Below, one piece after another: positions 32,658 through 40,550 of a stretch of DNA of 43,959 bases. The notes beneath the pieces were generated by a model. The model made no database searches. It was given only the letters and a program-made list of their open reading frames with translations, and was not told where the DNA came from. The DNA lies in NCBI RefSeq assembly GCF_015024225.1, contig NZ_JACJGM010000039.1, positions 1-43,959 of the forward strand, in the 5' to 3' direction. The DNA comes from Nocardioides lijunqiniae (GTDB lineage Bacteria > Actinomycetota > Actinomycetes > Propionibacteriales > Nocardioidaceae). Made by a program: the position numbers and the translations under genes. The first letter of the stretch is position 1. Every line of letters starts with the position of its first letter.

Positions 32658-32971
32658 GTCGGCGTCCCGTCGGGGTTGTGGAACTCGTCGGCGACCGAGA
32701 CGTCCGTGGCGCCGAAGTCCTTGGCCGTGTGTCGCAGCGCCTCGGCCATGCAGTGCAGCTGGTAGACCCCGTTCGACATCGCCGAGATCATGCTGGTGAT
32801 GAACTGGTTGTGCTCGCTGTCGATGCCGGCCCGCTGGGCGAACCAGCCGAACTGGTGACCCTGGCCGCTGCCGGTCCACAGCTCCAGCGACGCGGTGCTC
32901 ACCTCGTCGCTCACGCCGTCCCAGCCGGCGGCGGCCTCCAACAGGTCTTCAATGCTCGCCTGCAGTGTCAT
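32654..32971 (-). CDS. EspC/DUF2580-like small ESX-type protein
   Basis: 105 residues of helical hairpin type. The first helix is IEDLLEAAAGWDGVSDEVST, and the second includes QLHCMAEALRHTAKDFGATD. The pattern of an Ala-rich helix, a Trp/Gly turn (LWTGSG near 31-36) and a C-terminal (A)xxFxATDxxxADE tail matches EspC-type type VII secretion substrates. The tail FGATDVSVADEF resembles the C-terminal secretion signal region, though a canonical YxxxD/E is not exact. It lies one base from the YbaB-like gene upstream and overlaps the WXG-like gene downstream by four bases. No ESX ATPase or membrane subunits are in the window. Confidence 0.65.
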   Translation of the reverse strand: MTLQASIEDLLEAAAGWDGVSDEVSTASLELWTGSGQGHQFGWFAQRAGIDSEHNQFITSMISAMSNGVYQLHCMAEALRHTAKDFGATDVSVADEFHNPDGTPT

Positions 32972-32972
32972 G

Positions 32973-33548
32973 TCAGGACTCCGATCCGAAGTGCAGCGCC
33001 TGCTCGAGGGCGCGTTCGAGGTGCTCGGGGCGGGCGGCGGACAGCCACTCGCCGTCCACCTCCAGGCGCATCAGGCGGCCGTCCGCGCCGCGCAGGGCGG
33101 TGACGTAGCCGTTCTCCGCGGTGACGGGAGCCGGGGGAGGCGCCGTCGTGGGAGCGGCGCCGCGCGCCGCGCGCCGGGCGGTGATCGCCTCCCGGCTGAG
33201 GTCGGGCCGGGGCGGGGCGACGGCCCGGGCACGTCCGGCCATGAGGTCGTCGGCGCGGGCGAGGTAGTCGTCGGCGAGGCCCTGCTTCTCCAGCGAGGCG
33301 AGGGCGCGGTTGCCGTCGGCGGTGGCGAAGGCCTCCTTGACGGCGGTCACGAGGTCGTCGGGACGGCGTACGGCGGTCAGGTCGGCGACCGTGACCTTGA
33401 CGACCCGGCGTGCGGCGTCCAGCACGATCGTCACGCGGTCGTGGCGGTCGGAGCCCGTCGCCGGAGGGACGTCGTCGAACAGGCCCGGCTTCTCCGAGGC
33501 GGCCAGGCGCTGCAGCAGCGCCGTGCCGGCAGGATCGAGAGTGGTCAT
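32973..33548 (-). CDS. Protein with two YbaB/EbfC-like half-domains
   Basis: 191 residues. The N-terminal part (residues about 37-80, HDRVTIVLDAARRVVKVTVA then LVTAVKEAF) follows the YbaB/EbfC nucleoid-associated pattern of two strands and a helix. After a helix and a Pro/Ala-rich linker (110-143), a second stretch (147-188: GYVTALRGADGRLMRLEVDG then LERALEQAL) repeats that pattern. YbaB-like proteins are known partners in ESX loci (EspL). ATG 33548 has AAGGAG nine bases upstream. It is the first gene of the three-gene minus-strand module. Its job may be DNA binding or chaperoning of the following small proteins; this is inferred. Confidence 0.6.
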   Translation of the reverse strand: MTTLDPAGTALLQRLAASEKPGLFDDVPPATGSDRHDRVTIVLDAARRVVKVTVADLTAVRRPDDLVTAVKEAFATADGNRALASLEKQGLADDYLARADDLMAGRARAVAPPRPDLSREAITARRAARGAAPTTAPPPAPVTAENGYVTALRGADGRLMRLEVDGEWLSAARPEHLERALEQALHFGSES

Positions 33549-33690
33549 CAGTGGTTCTCCTTCGAGCTGTTGAGTGAGTTCTGCCACCCCGGCCGCCCGT
33601 CCAAACCCCACGGCGCGAACCTCCGGCGCGCGGGCGCCTGCGCCACCGCGGCACGTTTTCCGGTGCCGCCCGCGGGGAAGACTGGCGCGC

Positions 33691-34266
33691 ATGCGTGCCA
33701 CCAGCCTCGCCGCCCTCCTGCTCGTCCTCTCGCCGCTCCTGGCGGCCTGCGGGGAGGACGAGGAGGCTCCGGAGCCGGTCGAGGCGAAGTCGCTTCCGGA
33801 CAACCTCTGCGCCGCCGTGCCGGCTGAGGTCGTCGAGCGTTGGGCGCTCGTCGAGGACGCCCACGACACCACCGATTCCGACGACGAGAACGAGGCCACG
33901 TGCACGATGAGCGGCACCGCCCAGGGCGCTCCGGTGACGCTCGAGCTCTCGTTGTCCTCGCTCGCGGCGGACAGCTTCGACGCGGTGACCGCGCGGATGG
34001 AGGAGGCGCTGCAGAGGCGCTGCGAGGCGCTCGGGTCCTCCGGGACCGGTGAGGTGGCCGAGCGGGACGGCCGTTGCACGCTCGAGAGCCCTGCCGAGCC
34101 GGAGGCGGAGCGCGGTGCGGTCACGGAGTACTCGCTCGCCAAGGCGTCCAACGGCATCTCGTCGGTGACGATGGTCCATCACGGCCCGCTGTTCCGCTTG
34201 GTCGCGGCCGAGGTCGTGGGCATCGGCGGCACCATCTCCCAGACCGACCCCGCCGAGCTGGGCTGA
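33691..34266 (+). CDS. Hypothetical secreted lipoprotein
   Basis: 191 residues. The signal peptide MRATSLAALLLVLSPLLAAC has a good lipobox (LLAAC) with Cys20 as the lipidation site. The mature part begins with an acidic linker (GEDEEAPEPVEAKS) and a domain with four further cysteines (NLCAAV, EATCTMS, QRRCEAL, DGRCTLE), which could make two disulfides. The overall pattern resembles small actinobacterial DUF3558-like lipoproteins, but I cannot assign the family. ATG 33691 is preceded by AAGACT at seven bases, a weak leaderless-type match. It is convergent with the C39-like gene, only nine bases from its stop, and divergent from the type VII-associated module. Confidence 0.75.
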   Translation: MRATSLAALLLVLSPLLAACGEDEEAPEPVEAKSLPDNLCAAVPAEVVERWALVEDAHDTTDSDDENEATCTMSGTAQGAPVTLELSLSSLAADSFDAVTARMEEALQRRCEALGSSGTGEVAERDGRCTLESPAEPEAERGAVTEYSLAKASNGISSVTMVHHGPLFRLVAAEVVGIGGTISQTDPAELG

Positions 34267-34279
34267 GGGCTCGCCTCAG
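34263..34279. terminator. Short bidirectional hairpin overlapping two convergent stops
   Basis: CTGAGG-GCTCG-CCTCAG spans the stop codons of the lipoprotein gene (34264-34266) and the C39-like gene (34276-34278). With a six-bp stem it is weak, but it is the only candidate in the nine-base gap. Confidence 0.3.
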
Positions 34280-34851
34280 GCTCGCGCCGGCACCACGACG
34301 AGCCAGAGCCGGTGCCACCCGGCGAGGGCGAGGCGGTGCCCCGCGGCAGCGTCGCGGTGCACGTCGACCACGCGCCCGGACGCCGGCTCGTAGACCCGCA
34401 GCTGCGGCACGGCCGGTCCGCTCGGCGACGCCGGCAGCGCCAGGACGACGTGGCGGGGACTCCAGCGGTTGCCGACGTAGAGCGCCGCCGGCCGCCCGGA
34501 CCCGACCGCCGTACGCACCCGGTCGAAGGCGGGCCCGGGCCGCAGCACGGCGACGGAGGCGGCGTAGCGGGTGGCCGGCGTGCCGGGGGAGGCGAGGGCC
34601 GACAGCTCGCGGGCCACGGCCCACGGAGGGGTGCCCAGTGCCCGCGGCCAGGGGACCTGCAGGCCGCGGCCGAGGACGGCAGTGACGCGGCGGTGCGTGG
34701 CGAGCGCGTCGCGGGCGAACACCTCGGGGGTCACCCCGGCGGCGTACCCGGGATCGGCGAGCATCCGAGCCGCGACCAGGACGCTGGCGCCGCACGAGCG
34801 CGCGTCGGGCTGGCGAAGGCCGCCGCCGAGGAGGGCGGCGGGGTCGCTCAT
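34276..34851 (-). CDS. C39-like putative cysteine peptidase
   Basis: 191 residues. The start LRQPDARSCGASVLVAARML (12-31) has Gln14 and Cys20 in the spacing of the oxyanion Gln and nucleophile Cys of C39-like peptidases. His134 in SPRHVVLALP and an acidic VYEP (Glu155) lie where the His-Asp/Glu pair should be. No signal peptide or transporter domain is attached, so it is not a bacteriocin exporter peptidase. It may be an inactive or specialised member. ATG 34851 overlaps the stop of the kinase-like gene upstream (ATGA), so the two are coupled. The substrate is unknown. Confidence 0.55.
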   Translation of the reverse strand: MSDPAALLGGGLRQPDARSCGASVLVAARMLADPGYAAGVTPEVFARDALATHRRVTAVLGRGLQVPWPRALGTPPWAVARELSALASPGTPATRYAASVAVLRPGPAFDRVRTAVGSGRPAALYVGNRWSPRHVVLALPASPSGPAVPQLRVYEPASGRVVDVHRDAAAGHRLALAGWHRLWLVVVPARA

Positions 34852-35459
34852 CGCGGCGTCGAGCGCGCGCGCAGCGCCCGCAGCGCGGTCCAGGCCTGGT
34901 CCGGGGAGACCGGGGCGCAGCCCAGGTCGACCGCGCGCTGGACCACGCGGCGCTGGTCGCGCAGCAGCGCGAGGCCGCGGCGGACCAGCACCAGCGGCGG
35001 CTTGCGGTGCTCGCGCAGGTCGCGGGTGAGCCGGCGCCAGAACGTCACGGCCGCGTGCTGGCGCACGCAGTAGGCCGCGGCCAGGTGACCGTCCTCCCGG
35101 CAGCGCGGCACGATCTCCTGGGCGAAGATCCCCTCGGCCACGAAGAGCGGCTCCGGGCCGAGCTCGAGCGTCTGCCACCCGCAGCGTCCGTCCTGGGCGA
35201 TCTCGTAGATCGGCACCTCGGCGCGCCCGGTCTCGCAGAGCGCCTCGATGGCGGCCACGGCGTCGTCGGGCAGCCAGGAGTCGGGGTGGTCCCAGTCGAC
35301 CAGGCCGGCGTTGGCGCCCGTCTCGATCAGCGGCAGGGTCGGGTCGCCGGCGCTCTTGTAGAAGTCGTCGAGGCGCAGGACCGGCAGCCCGAGGCGCTCG
35401 GCGAGCCGCGACTTGCCGGCCCCGGAGGGACCGGCGAGGACGACCACCTGCGCGCGCAT
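34848..35459 (-). CDS. Uridine kinase-like P-loop kinase
   Basis: 203 residues. P-loop GPSGAGKSRL at about 9-18, then LRLDDFYKS near 30, the typical Lid/DD-F-Y motif of uridine/cytidine kinases, and VDWDHPDSW near 54, a usual substrate-region signature. FVAEGIFAQE near 108 matches the Walker B-like strand. Such enzymes phosphorylate uridine or cytidine to UMP or CMP with ATP or GTP, so it could feed the products of the upstream nucleoside genes; phosphoribulokinase-like or other nucleoside kinases are alternatives. ATG 35459 is preceded on the minus strand by CAGACT at six bases, a weak leaderless match. Coupling to a C39-like gene is unusual. Confidence 0.82.
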   Translation of the reverse strand: MRAQVVVLAGPSGAGKSRLAERLGLPVLRLDDFYKSAGDPTLPLIETGANAGLVDWDHPDSWLPDDAVAAIEALCETGRAEVPIYEIAQDGRCGWQTLELGPEPLFVAEGIFAQEIVPRCREDGHLAAAYCVRQHAAVTFWRRLTRDLREHRKPPLVLVRRGLALLRDQRRVVQRAVDLGCAPVSPDQAWTALRALRARSTPR

Positions 35460-35541
35460 CGGACCAGTCTGCCGCACCCGCGCCCCGACGCCCGCAACCG
35501 GTTGGCGACCTGTCGGTGGGCCGACATACGCTGAACGTCAT

Positions 35542-37311
35542 ATGACCGCGACCCCTGACACCGAGCCTCCCGCAGGGGTCCACTCCCTGTGGCGGCTCCG
35601 GGGCTACCTCCGCCCCCACCGCCTCGCCCTCGCCGTCATGCTCGGCACCGCCCTGGGCGGCGTCGCGGTCTCGATCGCGATCCCGCTGGTGACCAAGTCG
35701 CTCATCGACGGCCCCATCACCGACGGCGAGCTGGGCCCGGTGCTGCCCCTCGGCCTGCTCGTCCTCGCGCTCGGCGTGCTGGAGGCGGCGCTGGTCTTCT
35801 GGCGCCGGTGGGTGCAGTCCAACGCGGTCCTGGGCATGGAGACCGCGATGCGGCGCGACCTCTACGCCCGGCTCCAGGTGCTGCCGATGAGCTTCCACAG
35901 CCAGTGGCAGTCCGGTCAGCTGCTCTCGCGCGCCACGACCGACATGTCGGCGATCCGCCGGTTCAGCGGCTTCGGGCTGCTCTTCCTCGTCATCAACATC
36001 GTCCAGGTCACGGCCGTGACGCTGGTGCTGCTCCACCTCTACTGGCCGCTGGGCCTGGTCGTGGCGGCCACGGCCGCACCCATCGTCTGGCTCTCGATGC
36101 GGTTCGAGAAGCGCTACGTCGTCGTGTCCCGCCGGGTCCAGGACGAGCAGGGCGACCTCGCCACCCGGGCCGAGGAGGGCGCCGTCGGGATCCGGGTCAT
36201 CAAGTCCTTCGGCCGCACCGAGCACGTCTCCCGCCAGTACGAGGCGGCCGCCCGCTCGCTGCACGCCACGAGCATGGACAAGGTCCGGCTGTCCGCGCGC
36301 TTCTGGACCTTTCTCGAGGTCATCCCCAACCTCGCCGTCGTCGTCGTCCTGCTGCTGGGCGCCATCGGCGTCGGCACGGGCAAGCTGAGCTACGGCGAGC
36401 TGGTCGCCTTCATCACGCTGATGCTCTCCCTGGTGTGGCCGGTGGCCTCGCTCGGCGTGATCCTCGCGATGGCGCAGGAGGCGATGACCTCGGCGGCCCG
36501 CATCCTGGAGATCTACGACACCGAGCCCGACATCGTCGGCGGTGACCAGGTGATCGAGCAGCCGCGGGGACACCTGCGCTTCGAGCACGTCGACTTCGCG
36601 TTCCCCGACGCGCCCGACGAGCCGGTCCTGCGCGACGTCAACCTCGACCTGGCGCCGGGGGAGACGCTCGCGCTCGTCGGGGCCACAGGGACCGGCAAGA
36701 CGATCCTCACCGCGCTGGTGCCGCGGCTCTACGACGTGACCGGCGGACGCATCACCATCGACGGCGTCGACGTGCGCGACCTCGACCTGGACCACCTCCG
36801 CACGCTGGTGGCGACGGCGTTCGAGGAGCCCACGCTCTTCTCGATGAGCGCCCGCGAGAACCTCACCCTCGGTCGCGCCGACGCCAGCGACGCCGACATC
36901 GACGAGGCGCTCGACATCGCGCAGGCCGGCTTCGCGCGCGACCTGCCGTGGGGCCTCGACACCCGCATCGGCGAGCAGGGCATGGCGCTGTCGGGGGGCC
37001 AGCGGCAGCGGCTCGCCCTGGCCCGCGCCGTGCTGGCGCGCCCGCGCGTCCTGGTCCTCGACGACACCCTGTCGGCCCTCGACGTGCACACCGAGAAGCT
37101 CGTGGAGGAGGCGCTGCGCCGGGTGCTCTCGGAGACGACCGGGCTCGTCGTCGCCCACCGCGCGTCCACCGTGCTGCTCGCCGACCGGGTCGCGCTGATC
37201 CAGGACGGCACCATCAGCCACGTCGGCGACCACCGCGAGCTGCTGGCCACCGTGCCGGCCTACCGCGAGCTCCTCGCCGCCGACTCCGAGCACGAGGCGG
37301 CCCGTCCATGA
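35542..37311 (+). CDS. ABC exporter half-transporter with degenerate ATP site
   Basis: 589 residues with a six-helix membrane domain (about 20-320; ABC_membrane) and a C-terminal nucleotide-binding domain. Walker A GATGTGKT at 380-387, signature LSGGQRQR near 490, but the Walker B is VLVLDDTLSALD with Asp where the catalytic Glu should be, and the Q-loop region reads FEEPTLFS. These changes mark it as the degenerate half of a heterodimeric exporter. TACGCT lies nine bases before ATG 35542, a possible -10. The stop overlaps the start of the second half-transporter (ATGA). Lipids, drugs or peptides are possible substrates; none is indicated by the neighbours. Confidence 0.93.
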   Translation: MTATPDTEPPAGVHSLWRLRGYLRPHRLALAVMLGTALGGVAVSIAIPLVTKSLIDGPITDGELGPVLPLGLLVLALGVLEAALVFWRRWVQSNAVLGMETAMRRDLYARLQVLPMSFHSQWQSGQLLSRATTDMSAIRRFSGFGLLFLVINIVQVTAVTLVLLHLYWPLGLVVAATAAPIVWLSMRFEKRYVVVSRRVQDEQGDLATRAEEGAVGIRVIKSFGRTEHVSRQYEAAARSLHATSMDKVRLSARFWTFLEVIPNLAVVVVLLLGAIGVGTGKLSYGELVAFITLMLSLVWPVASLGVILAMAQEAMTSAARILEIYDTEPDIVGGDQVIEQPRGHLRFEHVDFAFPDAPDEPVLRDVNLDLAPGETLALVGATGTGKTILTALVPRLYDVTGGRITIDGVDVRDLDLDHLRTLVATAFEEPTLFSMSARENLTLGRADASDADIDEALDIAQAGFARDLPWGLDTRIGEQGMALSGGQRQRLALARAVLARPRVLVLDDTLSALDVHTEKLVEEALRRVLSETTGLVVAHRASTVLLADRVALIQDGTISHVGDHRELLATVPAYRELLAADSEHEAARP

Positions 37312-39131
37312 GCACCACGACCACCTGGCGCGGCGTCGCCGACAGCGACGCCGAGGAGGCCGCCGAGCGCGACGCACCCCGCTTCACCGGCGGCTCCGGG
37401 CAGCTCCTGCGCGAGCTGCTGCGGCCCTACAAGGGCGCCATCCGGCTGCTGCTGCTGATCGTCCTCGTCGAGAACGCCGCCCGGCTGTCGATCCCCTACC
37501 TCGTCAAGGAGGGCATCGACACCGGCATCCCGCCGATCACCGACTACGGCGACAAGGGTCCGCTGCTCACCATCGTCGGCATCGTGCTGATCGCCACGCT
37601 CACGCAGGCGGTGGCGCGCAACATCTTCCTGGTGCGCTCGGGACGCATCGGCCAGGACATGCTGTTCCAGGTCCGGCGGCGGGTGTTCCGCCACTTCCAG
37701 GTGCTGAGCCCGGCCTTCCACGACAGCTACACCTCGGGGCGCGTCATCTCGCGCCAGACCTCCGACGTCGACGCGATCTACGAGATGCTCGAGACCGGCT
37801 TCGACGGCCTGGTCACCGCTGCGCTCACCCTCGTCGGCACGGCCGCGCTGCTGCTCTTCCTCGACGTCAAGCTCGGGCTCGTGGCCCTGCTCTGCGGCCC
37901 GTTCCTCTTCTGGCTGACCAACTGGTTCCGCGTCTCCTCGGCCGCCACCTACAAGCTGACCCGCGAGAAGGTCGCGCTGGTCATCGTCCACTTCGTGGAG
38001 TCGATGGGCGGCATCCGCGCGGTCCAGGCCTTCCGCCGCGGCCCCCGCAACCAGGAGATCTTCGACGACGTCAACGACCAGTACCGCGCCGCCAACCTGG
38101 TGGCGTTCCGGCTCGTCGCGTGGTTCATGCCCGGCATCCGCCTGATCGGCAACATCACCATCGCGGTGGTGCTCCTCTACGGCGGCTACCTCGCCTACCA
38201 CGGTGAGGTCACCGTCGGCGTCCTGGCGGCGTTCCTGCTCTACCTGCGCCAGTTCTTCGAGCCGATGATGGAGATCTCGCAGTTCTACAACACCTTCCAG
38301 TCGGCCTCGGCCGCGCTGGACAAGCTGGCGGGCGTGCTGCGCGAGGAGCCGAGCGTGCCCGAGCCGGAGCACCCGACGACGCTGACCGACGCGCAGGGCG
38401 AGCTCCGCTTCGACGACGTCCGCTTCTCCTACGTCGACGACCGCCCGGTGCTGCCGGGCCTCGACCTCACGGTGCCGGCGGGGCAGACCATCGCCCTGGT
38501 CGGCACGACCGGCGCGGGCAAGACCACGCTGGCCAAGCTCGCCACCCGCTTCTACGATCCCGACGAGGGCCGGATCCTGCTCGACGGCGTCGACCTGCGT
38601 GACCTGACCTCCGACAACCTGCGTGAGGCCGTCGTCATGGTCACCCAGGAGAACTACCTGTTCTCGGGCACCATCGCCGACAACATCCGGTTCGGCCGCC
38701 CCGAGGCCACCCAGGAGGAGGTCGAGCGGGCCACCCGCGCGCTCGGCGCGCACGACTTCATCGAGGCGCTGCCCGAGGGCTACGACACCCACGTCGCCAA
38801 CCGCGGTGGGCGGCTCAGCGCCGGCCAGCGCCAGCTGGTCGCGTTCGCGCGGGCGTTCCTCGCCGACCCGGCGGTGCTGATCCTCGACGAGGCGACCTCC
38901 TCGCTCGACGTGCCGTCGGAGCGCCTGGTCCAGCACGCCCTGCGCACCGTGCTCGCCGGCCGGACGGCGCTGATCATCGCCCACCGGTTGTCGACGGTCG
39001 AGATCGCCGACCGGGTCATCGTGATGGAGCACGGCCGCGTCGTGGAGGACGGGTCGCCGGAGTCGCTGGTCGCGAGCGGCGAGGGCCGCTTCTCCGACCT
39101 CAACGACGCCTGGCTCGAGTCCCTCGCCTGA
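37308..39131 (+). CDS. ABC exporter half-transporter with canonical Walker B
   Basis: 607 residues, partner of the preceding gene. A hydrophilic N-terminus of about 35 residues is followed by six helices and an NBD with Walker A GTTGAGKTT near 400, Q-loop VTQENYLFSG, and Walker B VLILDEATSSLD with the catalytic Glu. Its signature reads LSAGQRQL, one residue off LSGGQ. In known heterodimeric exporters the degenerate and consensus sites are assembled from both chains, so the two genes should function together. The start ATG 37308 overlaps the stop of the first half. The amidase gene follows in 17 bases but has its own -10-like hexamer. Confidence 0.93.
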   Translation: MSTTTTWRGVADSDAEEAAERDAPRFTGGSGQLLRELLRPYKGAIRLLLLIVLVENAARLSIPYLVKEGIDTGIPPITDYGDKGPLLTIVGIVLIATLTQAVARNIFLVRSGRIGQDMLFQVRRRVFRHFQVLSPAFHDSYTSGRVISRQTSDVDAIYEMLETGFDGLVTAALTLVGTAALLLFLDVKLGLVALLCGPFLFWLTNWFRVSSAATYKLTREKVALVIVHFVESMGGIRAVQAFRRGPRNQEIFDDVNDQYRAANLVAFRLVAWFMPGIRLIGNITIAVVLLYGGYLAYHGEVTVGVLAAFLLYLRQFFEPMMEISQFYNTFQSASAALDKLAGVLREEPSVPEPEHPTTLTDAQGELRFDDVRFSYVDDRPVLPGLDLTVPAGQTIALVGTTGAGKTTLAKLATRFYDPDEGRILLDGVDLRDLTSDNLREAVVMVTQENYLFSGTIADNIRFGRPEATQEEVERATRALGAHDFIEALPEGYDTHVANRGGRLSAGQRQLVAFARAFLADPAVLILDEATSSLDVPSERLVQHALRTVLAGRTALIIAHRLSTVEIADRVIVMEHGRVVEDGSPESLVASGEGRFSDLNDAWLESLA

Positions 39132-39135
39132 CCTC

Positions 39136-39141
39136 TAGGCT
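39136..39141 (+). promoter_or_regulatory. -10 element (TAGGCT), leaderless type, for the amidase gene
   Basis: TAGGCT is followed by seven bases and GTG 39149, only a few bases after the exporter stop at 39131. No ribosome-binding site precedes the GTG, which supports a leaderless start. Confidence 0.42.
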
Positions 39142-39148
39142 CGGCCCC

Positions 39149-40540
39149 GTGACCGACCTCCGCCTCGCCGGCGCCGCCGAGACCGCCCGCCTCGTCACCT
39201 CCGGTGACCTCACCGCCCGGCAGGTGGCCGACGCCGCGCTCGCCCGGATCGCCGCGACCGACCCGGGGCTCAACGCCTTCTCGGTCGTGCTCGGCGACGC
39301 CGCGCGCGCCGAGGCCGACGCCCGCGACGAGCAGCCGGACGAGCGCGGCCCGCTGCACGGCGTACCGGTCGCGATCAAGGAGGAGCTGGACGTCGCCGGC
39401 TGCGTCACGACGTTCGGGGGAGAGGCCAACACGACCCCCTCCGCCGAGGACGGCGAGGTCGTCCGCCGGCTGCGCGCGGCGGGCGCGGTCGTCGTGGGCA
39501 AGACGACGATGCCCGAGTTCGGGGCCTGGCCCTACACCGAGTCCACGTCGCGTGGGATCACCCGCAACCCGTGGGACCGCACGCGCACGCCGGGCGGCAG
39601 CAGCGGCGGCACGGCCGCGGCGGTGGCCTCCGGCATGGTGCCGGTCGGGATCGGCGGTGACGGCGGAGGCTCGATCCGCATCCCGTCAGCGATGTGCGGG
39701 CTCTTCGGGCTCAAGCCGCAGCGGGGTCGGGTGACCACGTCGCCGCACGCCCACCTGTGGTGGGCGCTCGGCACCGTCGGCCCGCTCAGCCGCACCGTGC
39801 TCGACAGCGCGCTCGTCTACGACGTGATCCGCGGGAGCGCGCCCGGCGACCGGTTCCGCGCGGGGGAGACCGGGTCGTTCGTCGAGGCCGCCGGCCGCGA
39901 GCCGGGGCGGCTGCGGATCGGTTGGTCCACGGCACCCGTGAGCGTGGGGGTGCGGCCCGACCCGATCCACGTGCGGGCCGTGGAGGAGACCGCGCGGCTG
40001 CTGGCCGAGCTGGGTCACGACGTACGCCGGGTGGACCCGCACTACCCCGACCCGACGGCGGCGTTCGTGCCGCAGTTCTTCGCGGGCCTGCGTGCGGAGG
40101 CCGACGAGGTCGAGCACTACGACCGGCTCGAGCGACGCACCCGCGAGACCCACCGGCTCGGCTCCTGGGTGTCGCCGCGGGTGACGGAGTGGGCGATCGG
40201 CGCCTCCGAGAAGGTCTCGGCCACGGCCAACCGGATCTTCCAGGAGGTCGACGTGCTGCTCACCCCGACCACCGCGCACCGCCCGCCGCGCGTCGGCGTC
40301 CTCGACGGACGCGGCACGGTCGGCTCGGCCCTGAAGGCGATGCCCGCCATCGCCTACGTCGCCCTCTGGAACGTCGCCGGCAACCCCGCGGCGTCCGTGC
40401 CGTGCGGCCTGGCCGAGGACGGCCTCCCGGTCGGCGTCCAGCTCGTCGGTCGCACCGACGACGAGGTCACGCTGCTGAGCCTCTCGGCGCAGCTCGAGGG
40501 CGTGCGTCCGTGGGACCTGGTGGCGCCCGCCGCTGGGTAG
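39149..40540 (+). CDS. Amidase-signature-family hydrolase
   Basis: 463 residues. The Ser-cisSer-Lys triad is visible: Lys77 in VAIKEELD, Ser151 in GGSSGG and Ser175 in GGGSIRIP. The stretch around RTPGGSSGGTAAAVASGMVP and the CGLFGLKPQRGRV after it are the amidase signature. The length is usual for stand-alone amidases and GatA-like proteins; no gatB or gatC is near, so it is more likely a general amidase acting on aryl, acyl or amino-acid amides. It starts with GTG 39149 after a TAGGCT element. The stop TAG (40538-40540) forms part of the next gene's promoter-like hexamer. Confidence 0.9.
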   Translation: MTDLRLAGAAETARLVTSGDLTARQVADAALARIAATDPGLNAFSVVLGDAARAEADARDEQPDERGPLHGVPVAIKEELDVAGCVTTFGGEANTTPSAEDGEVVRRLRAAGAVVVGKTTMPEFGAWPYTESTSRGITRNPWDRTRTPGGSSGGTAAAVASGMVPVGIGGDGGGSIRIPSAMCGLFGLKPQRGRVTTSPHAHLWWALGTVGPLSRTVLDSALVYDVIRGSAPGDRFRAGETGSFVEAAGREPGRLRIGWSTAPVSVGVRPDPIHVRAVEETARLLAELGHDVRRVDPHYPDPTAAFVPQFFAGLRAEADEVEHYDRLERRTRETHRLGSWVSPRVTEWAIGASEKVSATANRIFQEVDVLLTPTTAHRPPRVGVLDGRGTVGSALKAMPAIAYVALWNVAGNPAASVPCGLAEDGLPVGVQLVGRTDDEVTLLSLSAQLEGVRPWDLVAPAAG

Positions 40541-40543
40541 GGT
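40538..40543 (+). promoter_or_regulatory. -10 element (TAGGGT), leaderless type, overlapping the amidase stop
   Basis: TAGGGT begins with the amidase stop codon and is followed by seven bases and GTG 40551. The ABC transporter operon can therefore be expressed independently of the amidase. Confidence 0.42.
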
Positions 40544-40550
40544 CCTCCTC

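Noticed and set aside
33648..33669. Seven-bp inverted repeat GCGGCAC/GTGCCGC between the divergent YbaB-like and lipoprotein genes
   Set aside because: Stems of this size are expected by chance in DNA of this composition, and it does not align with a clear promoter.
32973..34851. Three neighbouring genes have the identical length of 576 bases (32973-33548, 33691-34266, 34276-34851)
   Set aside because: Their sequences and families are unrelated, so this is a coincidence and not a duplication.
34276..37377. About 1030-codon minus-strand open frame spanning the C39-like gene and running opposite the first ABC exporter half
   Set aside because: Only the last 192 codons show a protein-like sequence; the rest is antisense to a canonical transporter and low complexity.
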